Shown here: in pieces, positions 6,948 through 15,749 of the stretch
Layout of the letters: each line of letters starts with the position of its first letter
How positions within the stretch are numbered: the stretch's first letter is position 1
Origin: Pseudomonas multiresinivorans
GTDB taxonomy: Bacteria; Pseudomonadota; Gammaproteobacteria; Pseudomonadales; Pseudomonadaceae
NCBI RefSeq assembly: GCF_012971725.1
Contig: NZ_CP048833.1
Span: 4,402,001 to 4,466,000 of the forward strand
DNA length: 64,000 bases
Direction: 5' to 3'
The notes under the pieces: generated by a model
What the model saw: only the letters and a program-made list of their open reading frames with translations
Told to the model about the DNA's origin: nothing
Database searches by the model: none
Translations under genes and position numbers: made by a program

Positions 6948-8108
6948 ATGATCTTCACCCAGGAACACGAAGAACTCCGCCGCACCGTGCGCAACTTCGT
7001 CGAACGCGAGATCAACCCTTACGTCGACGAGTGGGAAAAAGCCGGTCGCTTCCCGATCCACGAGGTCTTCAAGAAAGCCGGCGACCTGGGCCTGCTGGGC
7101 ATCTCCAAGCCGGAGAAATTCGGCGGCATGGGCCTGGACTACAGCTACTCGGTAGTCGCCGCCGAGGAGTTCGGCACCATCCACTGCGGCGGCGTGCCGA
7201 TGGCCCTGGGCGTACAGACCGACATGTGCACCCCGGCCCTGGCGCGCTTCGGCTCCGATGAGCTGCGCGAGGAATTCCTCCGTCCGGCCATCGCCGGCGA
7301 GATGGTCGGCTGCATCGGCGTGTCCGAAGTGGGCGCCGGTTCCGACGTTGCCGGGCTGAAGACCACCGCGCGCAAGGATGGCGATGACTACGTCATCAAC
7401 GGCAGCAAGATGTGGATCACCAACTCGCCGTCCGCCGACTTCATCTGCCTGCTGGCCAACACCTCCGACGACAAGCCCCACGTCAACAAGTCGCTGATCA
7501 TGGTGCCGATGAAGTCCAAGGGCATCAGCATCAGCCCGCACCTGGACAAGCTCGGCATGCGCAGCTCGGAGACCGCCCAGGTGTTCTTCGACGACGTGCG
7601 CGTGCCGCAGCGCAACCGCATCGGCGCCGAGGGTTCGGGCTTCATGATGCAGATGCTGCAATTCCAGGAGGAGCGCCTGTTCGGCGCCGCCAGCGGAATC
7701 AAGGGCATGGAGTACTGCGTCAACGCCACCATCGACTACTGCAAGGAACGCAAGACCTTCGGCCAGGCACTGATCGACAACCAGGTCATCCACTTCCGCA
7801 TGGCCGAGCTGATGACCGAGATCGAATGCCTGCGCGCCCTCACCTACCAGGCCACCGAGCAGTACATCCGCGGCAAGGACGTCACCCGCCTGGCCTCCAT
7901 GGCCAAGCTCAAGGTCGGCCGGCTGTCCCGCGAGGTCACCGACGCCTGCCTGCAGTACTGGGGCGGCCAGGGCTTCATGTGGGAGAACCCGATCGCCCGC
8001 GCTTACCGCGACACCCGCCTGGTCTCCATCGGCGGCGGCGCGGACGAAATCATGCTGGGCATCATCTGCAAGCTGATGGGCACCCTGCCGGGCAAGAAGA
8101 AGGGCTAA
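6948..8108 (+). CDS. atuD: Citronellyl-CoA dehydrogenase
   Basis: A 386-residue FAD acyl-CoA dehydrogenase that converts citronellyl-CoA to geranyl-CoA in the Atu pathway. Family signatures seen: CIGVSEVGAGSDVAGL, WITNS and the C-terminal IARAYRDTRLVSIGGGADEIM. The position that is the catalytic Glu in many family members (EGT before EI) is Gly here, while FQEERLF (E242) matches the location of the base in isovaleryl-CoA dehydrogenase, suggesting selection for a branched substrate. The start has AGGAGA 9 nt upstream. The gene is followed by a REP doublet and then atuE. Confidence 0.92.
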   Translation: MIFTQEHEELRRTVRNFVEREINPYVDEWEKAGRFPIHEVFKKAGDLGLLGISKPEKFGGMGLDYSYSVVAAEEFGTIHCGGVPMALGVQTDMCTPALARFGSDELREEFLRPAIAGEMVGCIGVSEVGAGSDVAGLKTTARKDGDDYVINGSKMWITNSPSADFICLLANTSDDKPHVNKSLIMVPMKSKGISISPHLDKLGMRSSETAQVFFDDVRVPQRNRIGAEGSGFMMQMLQFQEERLFGAASGIKGMEYCVNATIDYCKERKTFGQALIDNQVIHFRMAELMTEIECLRALTYQATEQYIRGKDVTRLASMAKLKVGRLSREVTDACLQYWGGQGFMWENPIARAYRDTRLVSIGGGADEIMLGIICKLMGTLPGKKKG

Positions 8109-8123
8109 GGGCCTGGGCCCTTT

Positions 8124-8202
8124 GTAGGAGCGAGCTTGCTCGCGAACGCTGTTTCGCTTGGCACCCCGGTGCCATGCGGTTCGCGAGCAAGCTCGCTCCT
8201 AC
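8124..8202. repeat. REP doublet (family 1) between atuD and atuE
   Basis: Inverted pair of the GTAGGAGCGAGCTTGCTCGCGAAC element with a 31-bp loop. It starts 16 bp after the atuD stop and ends 33 bp before the atuE start. Confidence 0.85.
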
Positions 8203-8234
8203 GAAAAGACGACGAATCGACGAGGAATTGCGGC

Positions 8235-9032
8235 ATGAGTGAACTGCCGAACTGCGAAACCCTGCTGCTGGAACGTGAAGGCGGCGTACTGCACGTCACC
8301 CTCAATCGCCCGGACAGCCGCAACGCCATGAGCCTGGCGATGGTCAGCGAACTGCGTGCCGTGCTCGCCGCGGTGCGCGACGACCGCGCGGTGCGCGCCA
8401 TTGTCCTGCGCGGCGCCGGCGGGCACTTCTGCGCTGGCGGCGACATCAAGGACATGGCCGGCGCCCGCGCCGCCGGTCCCGATGCCTATGCCGCGCTGAA
8501 CCGCGCCTTCGGCGGCCTGCTGGAAGAAGCCCAGGCACAACCGCAGGTGCTGGTCGCTGCGCTGGAAGGTGCGGTGCTCGGCGGTGGCTTCGGCCTGGCC
8601 TGCGTCTCGGACATCGCCATCGCGGCGGCCGACGCGCAGTTCGGCCTGCCGGAAACCAGCCTCGGCATCCTGCCGGCACAGATTGCACCCTTCGTGGTGA
8701 AACGCATCGGCCTGACCCAGGCCCGCCGCCTGGCCCTGACCGCCGCGCGCTTCGATGGCCGTGAGGCGCTGCGCCTCGGGCTCGTGCATCACTGCCCCGA
8801 AAACGCTGAAAACCTCGGCGAGCAACTGGCGGAAACCCTTGACCAGGTCCGTCGCTGCGCGCCGGGCGCCAATGCCGCCACCAAGGCACTGCTGCTGGCC
8901 ACCGAGACCGAAGCCCTCGGCCCGTTGCTGGACGGCGCCGCCCGCCAGTTTGCCGACGCGGTGACCGGCGCGGAAGGCGCCGAAGGCACCATGGCCTTCG
9001 TGCAGAAACGCAAACCGAACTGGGCGCAGTGA
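8235..9032 (+). CDS. atuE: Isohexenylglutaconyl-CoA hydratase
   Basis: A 265-residue crotonase-family protein. The CoA oxyanion motifs are HFCAGGDIKDM (residues 64-74) and GAVLGGGFG (112-120). The Glu usually found in the second motif (GGCELA) is replaced by Gly, but a Glu is kept at 140 in LPETSLGILP. In the Atu pathway it hydrates isohexenylglutaconyl-CoA to the 3-hydroxy acyl-CoA. The ATG at 8235 has a GAGGAATTG sequence upstream. It lies 68 bp before atuF. Confidence 0.9.
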   Translation: MSELPNCETLLLEREGGVLHVTLNRPDSRNAMSLAMVSELRAVLAAVRDDRAVRAIVLRGAGGHFCAGGDIKDMAGARAAGPDAYAALNRAFGGLLEEAQAQPQVLVAALEGAVLGGGFGLACVSDIAIAAADAQFGLPETSLGILPAQIAPFVVKRIGLTQARRLALTAARFDGREALRLGLVHHCPENAENLGEQLAETLDQVRRCAPGANAATKALLLATETEALGPLLDGAARQFADAVTGAEGAEGTMAFVQKRKPNWAQ

Positions 9033-9053
9033 CCCAACGCGCACACCGAACAA

Positions 9054-9089
9054 CCCCCTCTCCCTTCTGGGTGAGGGCTGGGGAGAGGG
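9054..9089. repeat. CCCTCTCCC-type repeat (family 3) upstream of atuF
   Basis: CCCCCTCTCCCTTCTGGGTGAGGGCTGGGGAGAGGG forms a hairpin. The right arm ends 11 nt before the atuF start codon, so the repeat's purine-rich GGGAGAGGG may itself provide the ribosome-binding sequence. Confidence 0.7.
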
Positions 9090-9100
9090 AAACAGCCAGC

Positions 9101-11089
9101 ATGCCCAGCTTCGACAAGATCCTGATTGCCAACCGCGGCGAGATCGCCTGCCGGGTGATCCGCACCGCCCAAGACCTGGGCTACCGGACCGTGGCCGTGT
9201 ACAGCGAGGCCGACGCCAACGCCCGCCACGTGCAGTTGGCCGACGAAGCCGTATGCATCGGCCCGGCGCCGGTCGGCCAGTCCTACCTGAAACCCGAGGC
9301 GATCCTCGACGCCGCGAAACGCACCGGCGCCGGCGCCGTCCACCCCGGCTACGGCTTCCTCTCGGAGAACGCCGACTTCGCCCGCGCCTGCGAGGCTGCC
9401 GGCATCGTCTTCATCGGTCCGGGCGTGGAAGCCATCCACCTGATGGGCAGCAAGCGCCTGTCGAAGATCGCCATGCTCGAAGCCGGTGTGCCCTGCATTC
9501 CCGGCTACGAAGGCGCCGAGCAGGATGACGCCACGCTGACCCGTGAAGCGCAGCGCATCGGCTACCCGCTGATGATCAAGGCCAGCGCCGGCGGTGGCGG
9601 GCGCGGCATGCGCCTGGTGACGCGCAGCGAGGACCTCGCCGAGCAACTGCGCACGGCGCGCTCGGAAGCGCAGAACGCCTTCGGCAGCGGCGAGCTGATT
9701 CTGGAGAAAGCCGTGGTGCAGCCGCGCCACGTGGAAATCCAGGTATTCGGCGACAGCCACGGCCATATCGTCTATCTCGGCGAGCGCGACTGTTCGGTGC
9801 AGCGCCGCCACCAGAAGGTCATCGAGGAAGCGCCTTGCCCGGTGCTGACCGAGGACCTGCGCGCCGCCATGGGCAGCGCTGCGGTGAAGGCCGCCGCGTC
9901 GGTGAACTACCTGGGCGCCGGCACCGTGGAGTTCCTGCTGGATGCAAGCGGTGCCTTCTACTTCCTGGAAATGAACACCCGCCTGCAGGTCGAGCACCCG
10001 GTCACCGAACTGGTCACCGGCCAGGACCTAGTGGCCTGGCAGATTCGCGTCGCCGAGGGCCATCCGCTGCCGCTGACCCAGGAGCAGATCCAGCTCAAGG
10101 GCCATGCCATCGAGGTGCGCCTGTACGCTGAGGATGCTGGCAACGGTTTCCTCCCGCAGACCGGCCAGGTGCTGCGCTGGACGCCGCCGCAGCTGGACGG
10201 CATCCGTATCGACCACGGCCTGCGCGAAGGCCAGCCGGTAACGCCGTTCTACGATCCGATGCTGGCCAAGGTCATTGCCTACGGCGCCACCCGCGACGAG
10301 GCCCGGCGCAAGCTGGTGCGCGCCGTCGAGGATTGCGTGCTACTGGGCGTGACCGGCAACCAGCGCTTCCTCGCCAACCTGCTCAGGCACCCGGAATTCG
10401 CCGCCGGCAAAGCCACCACGGCGTTCATCGGCGAGCAATTCGCCGGCGACCCGAGCCTGGCCCCGCGCCAGCCGCAGCCGCTGGAACTGGCCTGCGCCGC
10501 CGCCCTGCTCTATCAGGCTTCGGCCAGCGACCGCGCGCACCAGCCGGGGCTGTCCGGCTGGCGTAGCGCGGGCAGCGCGCCCTGGCGTTTTGCGCTCAAG
10601 CATGGCGAGGAGAGATTCGTCGTCGAGCTGGAAGTCCGCGAACACGGCACCCAGCCGACGCTGCTGGCCCGCATCGGTGAATCCGACATCAAGTTGCGCC
10701 TGCTCGGCGAGGAGAACGGTGACGCAATCCTGGAAGCCGACGGTGTTCGCCGCCGCCTGCCCTTCCACCGCGACGGCGCGCGCCTCTGGCTGTATGGCGC
10801 GGACGGCAACCTGGAATTGCTGGACATCACTCACGAGCCCGTCAGCGCGGCTGGCGGCGCAGGCTCCGGTACGGTGAAGGCACCGATGGATGGCGCCATC
10901 GTCGACGTACTGGTGAGCGAAGGTACGCGAGTCAGCAAGGGCCAGCTGCTGCTGGTGCTGGAAGCGATGAAGATGGAACACCCGCTCAAGGCCGGCGTCG
11001 ATGGCGTGATCCGTCGCGTGCAGGTGAGCAAGGGCGAGCAGGTGAAATCACGGCAGTTGCTGGTGGAAGTGGAGGCCGAAGACGCCTGA
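9101..11089 (+). CDS. atuF: Geranyl-CoA carboxylase biotin-carboxylase/BCCP (alpha) subunit
   Basis: A 662-residue biotin-dependent carboxylase alpha chain. The N-terminal biotin carboxylase ATP-grasp module begins ILIANRGEIACRVIRTA and contains KASAGGGGRGMR and FLEMNTRLQVEHPVTE. The C-terminal biotinyl domain has EAMKMEH with the biotin lysine at residue 624, 38 residues from the end. Partner of AtuC. Domain order and length match geranyl- and methylcrotonyl-CoA carboxylase alpha chains; operon position supports geranyl-CoA. No SD other than the repeat-derived GGGAGAGGG is seen. Confidence 0.93.
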   Translation: MPSFDKILIANRGEIACRVIRTAQDLGYRTVAVYSEADANARHVQLADEAVCIGPAPVGQSYLKPEAILDAAKRTGAGAVHPGYGFLSENADFARACEAAGIVFIGPGVEAIHLMGSKRLSKIAMLEAGVPCIPGYEGAEQDDATLTREAQRIGYPLMIKASAGGGGRGMRLVTRSEDLAEQLRTARSEAQNAFGSGELILEKAVVQPRHVEIQVFGDSHGHIVYLGERDCSVQRRHQKVIEEAPCPVLTEDLRAAMGSAAVKAAASVNYLGAGTVEFLLDASGAFYFLEMNTRLQVEHPVTELVTGQDLVAWQIRVAEGHPLPLTQEQIQLKGHAIEVRLYAEDAGNGFLPQTGQVLRWTPPQLDGIRIDHGLREGQPVTPFYDPMLAKVIAYGATRDEARRKLVRAVEDCVLLGVTGNQRFLANLLRHPEFAAGKATTAFIGEQFAGDPSLAPRQPQPLELACAAALLYQASASDRAHQPGLSGWRSAGSAPWRFALKHGEERFVVELEVREHGTQPTLLARIGESDIKLRLLGEENGDAILEADGVRRRLPFHRDGARLWLYGADGNLELLDITHEPVSAAGGAGSGTVKAPMDGAIVDVLVSEGTRVSKGQLLLVLEAMKMEHPLKAGVDGVIRRVQVSKGEQVKSRQLLVEVEAEDA

Positions 11090-11106
11090 AGCGCTTTTCG
11101 CTTTTC

Positions 11107-11175
11107 GTAGGAGCGAGCTTGCTCGCGAACAAACCCCGCTGCGGGGCTCAGGTTCGCGAGCAAGCTCGCTCCTAC
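11107..11175. repeat. REP doublet (family 1) between atuF and atuG
   Basis: GTAGGAGCGAGCTTGCTCGCGAAC and its reverse complement, 17 bp after the atuF stop. This is the third family-1 doublet within the atu gene series. Confidence 0.85.
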
Positions 11176-11231
11176 AGGTTCCAACTAGCAATTCCGTCAG
11201 AACAAGACCACAAGAACACGGAGCCCCAACC

Positions 11232-12068
11232 ATGTCCCTTTCTACTAACAGCCTGGCCGGCAAAACCCTCTTCATCACCGGCGCCAGCCGTGGCATCGGC
11301 CGCGAAATCGCCCTGCGCGCCGCCCGCGATGGCGCCAACATCATCATCGCCGCCAAGAGCGCCGAGCCCCACCCGAAACTCGAAGGCACCATCTTCAGCG
11401 TCGCCGCGGAAGTCGAAGCCGCTGGCGGCAAGGCACTGGCCCTACAACTGGACGTGCGCGACGAGAACGCCGCGCGCGAGGCCATGGCCAAGGCCGCCGA
11501 GCATTTCGGCGGGATCGACGCCGTGGTGAACAACGCCGGCGCCATCAAACTGGTGGGCGTGGAGCGCCTGGAGCCCAAGCGCTTCGACCTGATGTATCAG
11601 ATCAACACTCGCGCCGTGATGGTCTGCAGCCAGGCCGCGCTGCCCTACCTGAAGCAGAGCAAGGGCCACATCCTCAGCCTGTCGCCGCCGATCAACCTGG
11701 CCGGCAAGTGGTTCGCTCAGCACGGCCCCTACACCGTCACCAAGTACGGCATGAGCATGCTTACCCTCGGCATGCACGAGGAGTTCAAGAAGTACGGCAT
11801 CAGCGTCAACGCGCTGTGGCCGAAAACCATGATCGCCACCGCCGCCATCGAGTTCGAGCTGGGCAGCCGCGACGCCTTCAAGCGTGCGCGCACTCCCGCG
11901 ATCATGGCGGACGCCGCCTACGCCATCCTCTCCAGCAGCGAGCGCAGCATCAGCGGTCGGCTGCTGATCGACGAGGACATCCTGCGCGAACAGGGCCAGA
12001 GCGACTTCGAGCAGTACCGCTTCGACCCGAACGGCGGCAGCCTGGTACCCGACCTGTTCCTCGACTGA
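11232..12068 (+). CDS. atuG: Short-chain dehydrogenase AtuG
   Basis: A 278-residue SDR with TGASRGIGREIAL, NNAGAIKLV and a canonical PYTVTKYG active-site Tyr-x-x-x-Lys. The body resembles the HSDL2 (hydroxysteroid dehydrogenase-like 2) group (LSPPINLAGKW, LWPKTMIATAA). In the atu operon it is a candidate for oxidising a terpenoid alcohol or 3-hydroxyacyl-CoA; the substrate is not proven. The start MSLSTNSLAGK at 11232 has no strong ribosome site. Confidence 0.87.
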   Translation: MSLSTNSLAGKTLFITGASRGIGREIALRAARDGANIIIAAKSAEPHPKLEGTIFSVAAEVEAAGGKALALQLDVRDENAAREAMAKAAEHFGGIDAVVNNAGAIKLVGVERLEPKRFDLMYQINTRAVMVCSQAALPYLKQSKGHILSLSPPINLAGKWFAQHGPYTVTKYGMSMLTLGMHEEFKKYGISVNALWPKTMIATAAIEFELGSRDAFKRARTPAIMADAAYAILSSSERSISGRLLIDEDILREQGQSDFEQYRFDPNGGSLVPDLFLD

Positions 12069-12399
12069 GCCCAGTCACGGACCTCTTCGTAGGGCGCATG
12101 ACGCGGAAAGCGTTATGCGCCGTTCACTCCCCACGGACTGACGGCGAATAACCGCAAGCGGTTATTCGCCCTGCGGCGCTCTCTCCTGGCATCGTTCGCG
12201 GCGTTTACCAATCGACACAATCCCGCCCTGGCCGTCCGGCCATCGCTCTCTAGACTGCGATGAACGCCTAGCCGATGCGTTTGCCGATCTGCCCTGCGCC
12301 ACGCGCGCAACAGCCATAGGCGCACGTCGGACGACGACCTAGAGTCGCTCGCTAGCGTCTGCACGCCACAGACAACAATGACAATAAGGGCACGCGTCA
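12069..12399. other. 331-bp spacer between atuG and atuH
   Basis: The first part holds a family-2 repeat (12088-12175). The remaining 220 bp contain no plausible gene. AAGGG lies 9 nt before the atuH start. The length suggests atuH may have its own promoter, but I could not identify convincing -35/-10 hexamers. Confidence 0.5.
12088..12175. repeat. Intergenic inverted repeat (family 2)
   Basis: CGTAGGGCGCATGACGCGG... pairs with ...GGTTATTCGCCCTGCG; inner arms AAGCGTTATGCGCC and GGCGAATAACCGC. Same family as 4159-4236. Confidence 0.7.
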
Positions 12400-14217
12400 A
12401 TGAGCCACGCCGATATCATCACCCCGACCCGCTTCCTCGCCCACCTGCCGGCCACCCTCGGCCGCGTGCCGCGCATGCTCCGCGGGCTCTACTACACCGG
12501 CATCCGCAACCGCGAGAAGAACCTGTCCCTGGGCTGGGCCCTGGAGCGCGCCGCGCGCCTCTATCCGGACAGCCCGGCGCTGATCGACGAACGCCGGCGC
12601 CTGTCCTACGCCTTGTTCAACGGCTGGGCCAACCGCCTGGCGCGGGCCTTCCAGGCCGAAGGCGTGCAACACGGCAGCGTGGTGGCGGTGATGCTGGAGA
12701 ATCGCGCCGAATTGATGGTGGTACTCGCTGCCCTGGCCAAGCTCGGCGCCATCGGCGCGCTAGTCAACACCACCCAGCGCGGCCAGGTGCTCAGTCACAG
12801 CCTCAACCTGGTCAAGCCCAGCCATTTCGTGGTCGGCGAAGAGTTGCGCGAAGCCTTCGAGGACGTCCGCCCGGCCCTGGAGAACAGCGGCGGTCGCTGC
12901 TACTGGATCGCCGATGGCGATGAAGCGGCACAAGCGCCCGCGGGCTGGCAAAGCCTCATGCGCCTCGCGCAGGAACAGGACTCGAACAACCTCACCGAAA
13001 CCGCCAAGGTGCGCCTGAAGGACGCCTGCTTCTACATCTACACCTCCGGCACCACCGGCCTGCCCAAAGCCTCGATCATGAGCCACGGCAAGTGGATCAA
13101 GGCCTACGGCGGCTTCGGCCATTCGGGCCTGGCGCTGACCAACAGCGACGTGCTTTACCTGACGCTGCCCTGCTACCACAACAATGCCGTGACCGTGTGC
13201 TGGAGCGCCGTACTGGCCGGCGGCGCGGCCATCGCCCTGCGCCGCAAGTTTTCCGCCAGTTCGTTCTGGAAAGACGTCCAGACCTACCAGGCCACCTGCT
13301 TCGGCTATATCGGCGAACTCTGTCGCTACCTGCTCAACCAGCCCGAGTGCGCGGAAGAGCGCGGCAATACCCTGACCTGCATGATCGGCAATGGCCTGCG
13401 CCCCTCGATCTGGAACGAGTTCAAGGAACGCTTCGGCATCGAGCGGATCACCGAGTTCTATGCCTCCAGCGAAGGCAATATCGGCTTCACCAATGTGTTC
13501 AACTTCGACAATACGGTGGGCTTCTCCCCGGCAACCTACGCCATCGTCCGCTACGACCTGGAAAACGACCAGCCGGTGCGGGGCGCCAAGGGGTTCATGG
13601 AAAAGGTCGACAAGGGCGAAGCCGGCCTGCTGATCAGCGAGATCAGCGACAAGTGGCCGTTCGACGGCTACACCGACCCGGCCAAGAGCGAGGCGGTGAT
13701 CTACCGCAACGTGTTCAAGGAAGGCGACACCTGGTTCAACACCGGCGACCTGATGCGCGACATCGGCTTCAAGCACACCCAGTTCGTCGATCGCCTGGGC
13801 GACACCTTCCGCTGGAAAGGCGAGAACGTCTCCACCACCGAGGTGGAAAACGCCCTGGGCGCCTTCCCCGGCGTAGAGGACGCAGTGGTTTACGGCGTGG
13901 AGATCCCCGGCACCAACGGCCGCTGCGGCATGGCGGCACTGCGCCTGGCCGACGGCGTCAGCCTGGATGCGACAGAGCTGGCGGCCCACCTGGACCGCGA
14001 GCTACCGGCTTACGCCGTGCCACTGTTCCTGCGCTTGCTGGCCCAGGTGGAGACCACCGGGACCTTCAAGTACAAGAAGACCGACCTCAAGCGCAACGCC
14101 TACGACCCCTCAGCCGTGACCGAGGCACTGTTCGTGCGGCTGCCGGGGGAGACTGACTATCGGACGCTGGATGGCGCGCTGTTCGAAGCGATTCGCGGCG
14201 GCGCTCACCGTTTCTAA
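12400..14217 (+). CDS. atuH: Very-long-chain-type acyl-CoA synthetase AtuH
   Basis: A 605-residue AMP-forming acyl-CoA ligase. The ATP/AMP motif YIYTSGTTGLPKASIMSH is at about residues 212-229, and FYASSEGNIGF and GDTFRWKGENVST are typical of the FATP/very-long-chain subgroup. In the terpene pathway it would activate citronellate or a related branched acid to its CoA ester, although specificity is inferred. Start ATG at 12400 with AAGGG 9 nt upstream. It is the last gene of the atu series and converges on a lipoprotein gene. Confidence 0.88.
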   Translation: MSHADIITPTRFLAHLPATLGRVPRMLRGLYYTGIRNREKNLSLGWALERAARLYPDSPALIDERRRLSYALFNGWANRLARAFQAEGVQHGSVVAVMLENRAELMVVLAALAKLGAIGALVNTTQRGQVLSHSLNLVKPSHFVVGEELREAFEDVRPALENSGGRCYWIADGDEAAQAPAGWQSLMRLAQEQDSNNLTETAKVRLKDACFYIYTSGTTGLPKASIMSHGKWIKAYGGFGHSGLALTNSDVLYLTLPCYHNNAVTVCWSAVLAGGAAIALRRKFSASSFWKDVQTYQATCFGYIGELCRYLLNQPECAEERGNTLTCMIGNGLRPSIWNEFKERFGIERITEFYASSEGNIGFTNVFNFDNTVGFSPATYAIVRYDLENDQPVRGAKGFMEKVDKGEAGLLISEISDKWPFDGYTDPAKSEAVIYRNVFKEGDTWFNTGDLMRDIGFKHTQFVDRLGDTFRWKGENVSTTEVENALGAFPGVEDAVVYGVEIPGTNGRCGMAALRLADGVSLDATELAAHLDRELPAYAVPLFLRLLAQVETTGTFKYKKTDLKRNAYDPSAVTEALFVRLPGETDYRTLDGALFEAIRGGAHRF

Positions 14218-14247
14218 GGGCTGCCATAACGAACTGCTTCGCGAGCT

Positions 14248-14297
14248 CTCCCCTCTCTCCCGTCCTGGCTGCGCACTCCGTTCGGACGGGAGAGGGG
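14248..14297. repeat. CCCTCTCCC-type hairpin (family 3) between convergent genes
   Basis: CTCCCCTCTCTCCCGTCC and GGACGGGAGAGGGGA form a long stem with an 18-nt loop. There is no clean T-run, so it is a repeat that may act as a weak terminator or mRNA 3' stabiliser for atuH. Confidence 0.6.
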
Positions 14298-14354
14298 AAA
14301 ACGCAGGCACGGCATCGCACAAGAAAAGGTCGTTCCCGGAGGGAAATCGACCGA

Positions 14355-14915
14355 TCAGTTGCGGAACTTGAACTGCAACTCGGCGCCACGGATGTCCGAG
14401 TGCCAACTGTCGTCGTTGGGTTCGCGCTCGTTGGGCTCGCGCTGGATCAGCCGGCCACCGACCTCGAAGGGGCTCTGTCCGGCTTTTTCGCCGAACATCG
14501 GCGGCAGAATCGGCTTCTCGTCAATCACGGTGATCGAATCGTCCGGCTCCAACTGATGGACCAGGTCCCTGGGCAGACGCAGGTCCAGCTTCACCGTCGG
14601 CAGCGGCTGCTTGACCACCGGATCAACCGGCTTCTTCACCTGCGCCGGCGTCTTCGAGGGCGCCTTGGCCTCAGGCTTGATGGCGGCCTCGACCGCGGCA
14701 GACTTGGGCGACGCCACGGCCTTGGCGGCGGCAGGCTTGGCCTCTTCCTCGCGCGGCTGCTCGGCGGCAGGTTCCGGCGCAGGCGTGCTGGCAGGCGCAG
14801 TCACAGCTGGGGCAACAGCCGGGGCCGGGGCCACAGCCTTATCCTTGTGCTCATCGCCGCAGGCAGCGAGCAGCAGGGACAGACTGGCGACAACGAGGAT
14901 TCGAGACTTCTTCAT
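14355..14915 (-). CDS. Ala/Pro/Lys-rich lipoprotein of unknown function
   Basis: A 186-residue protein with a signal peptide ending in the lipobox LLLAAC (Cys19) followed by Gly-Asp, which would favour inner-membrane retention under the E. coli Lol +2 rule (less certain in Pseudomonas). Residues about 25-105 are a low-complexity Ala/Pro/Glu/Lys linker. The C-terminal 75 residues contain LDLRLPRDLVHQLEPDD and end AELQFKFRN. The start is set at MKKSRIL. It lies 126 bp downstream of sbrR on the same strand; in PAO1 a hypothetical gene occupies the same place. No family recognised. Confidence 0.75.
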   Translation of the reverse strand: MKKSRILVVASLSLLLAACGDEHKDKAVAPAPAVAPAVTAPASTPAPEPAAEQPREEEAKPAAAKAVASPKSAAVEAAIKPEAKAPSKTPAQVKKPVDPVVKQPLPTVKLDLRLPRDLVHQLEPDDSITVIDEKPILPPMFGEKAGQSPFEVGGRLIQREPNEREPNDDSWHSDIRGAELQFKFRN

Positions 14916-15041
14916 GGAGCGGACCGTCAGAAAAACCGCGCAATGCTGGCGCGAGTTGCCTTGCGGAGCAAGAGTCTTGCCATGACAAACCGTTACGTCA
15001 TGCAGTCTGACAGACGCAGGCTGAACCCGGCCTGTCATTGA

Positions 15042-15749
15042 TCAAGGGTTGTCAGGTAATTCCTTCAGAGCCTTGTCGATGTCCAGGCCGGGGAAACGCT
15101 GCCGGAGGCTCTCACGCACTTGTTCAGCCTCTTCCTTCCGCCCCTCGCCTTGCAAGTCGCGCAGATGCAGCAGACTGGTACGCGGCTCGTCGGCGCCCTC
15201 GGCGAATGCCTGGAGCTTCCCTTCGGCCGATACGCCTGACTGCGCCTGTGCGTCGACAGATTCGCGGACTTCATCCCTTGCTGCTGCAGCCGCCATTTTC
15301 TTGCTTATCGGCGCAGGCTTGGCGAGCTCCTGGATCGTTGCCCCGGCAGCGGCACTATCCATCTGCGGCGCGGCCATCCTCGGATCCACCACAGAGGGCG
15401 CAGCGGCTGGAGCCGCCGGCGGCGCCATGGCCGGTGCAGGCGCTGGCGCACGCATCATTGCCGGGGATACCGGCGCGTCAAAGCGCTCTGGCGCCTCTTC
15501 AAAGGTCCGCAAGGTCAGGCTCAGGCCGATGCCCAGGGTCGCCAGACCAGCCACGGCAACGCCCCAGCGCTGGCGGCTGCCGGCGCCCAGCAACCACTGT
15601 TGCAGGCGCTGGGCGAAACTCGCGGGCTTCTCCTGCACGGCGGCGCGAGCGGCGGCCAGGATGCGCGCGTCCAACTGCGCCGACGGCTGCGCTTCGCTAT
15701 GCCGACGGTAGTGTTCGAGCAGCTCCTGCTCGTGCGGATCGCGGTTCAT
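15042..15749 (-). CDS. sbrR: Anti-sigma factor SbrR
   Basis: A 235-residue protein with a cytoplasmic N-terminal segment (residues 1-60), one membrane helix at about 63-80, a Pro/Ala/Met-rich linker (about 90-130) and a periplasmic C-terminal helical region. It overlaps the upstream ECF sigma gene by ATGA (15746-15749), the classic arrangement of a sigma/anti-sigma pair. In P. aeruginosa the orthologous pair SbrI/SbrR controls swarming and biofilm through muiA. Assignment relies on synteny between atuH and a MocR gene and on topology. Confidence 0.8.
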   Translation of the reverse strand: MNRDPHEQELLEHYRRHSEAQPSAQLDARILAAARAAVQEKPASFAQRLQQWLLGAGSRQRWGVAVAGLATLGIGLSLTLRTFEEAPERFDAPVSPAMMRAPAPAPAMAPPAAPAAAPSVVDPRMAAPQMDSAAAGATIQELAKPAPISKKMAAAAARDEVRESVDAQAQSGVSAEGKLQAFAEGADEPRTSLLHLRDLQGEGRKEEAEQVRESLRQRFPGLDIDKALKELPDNP

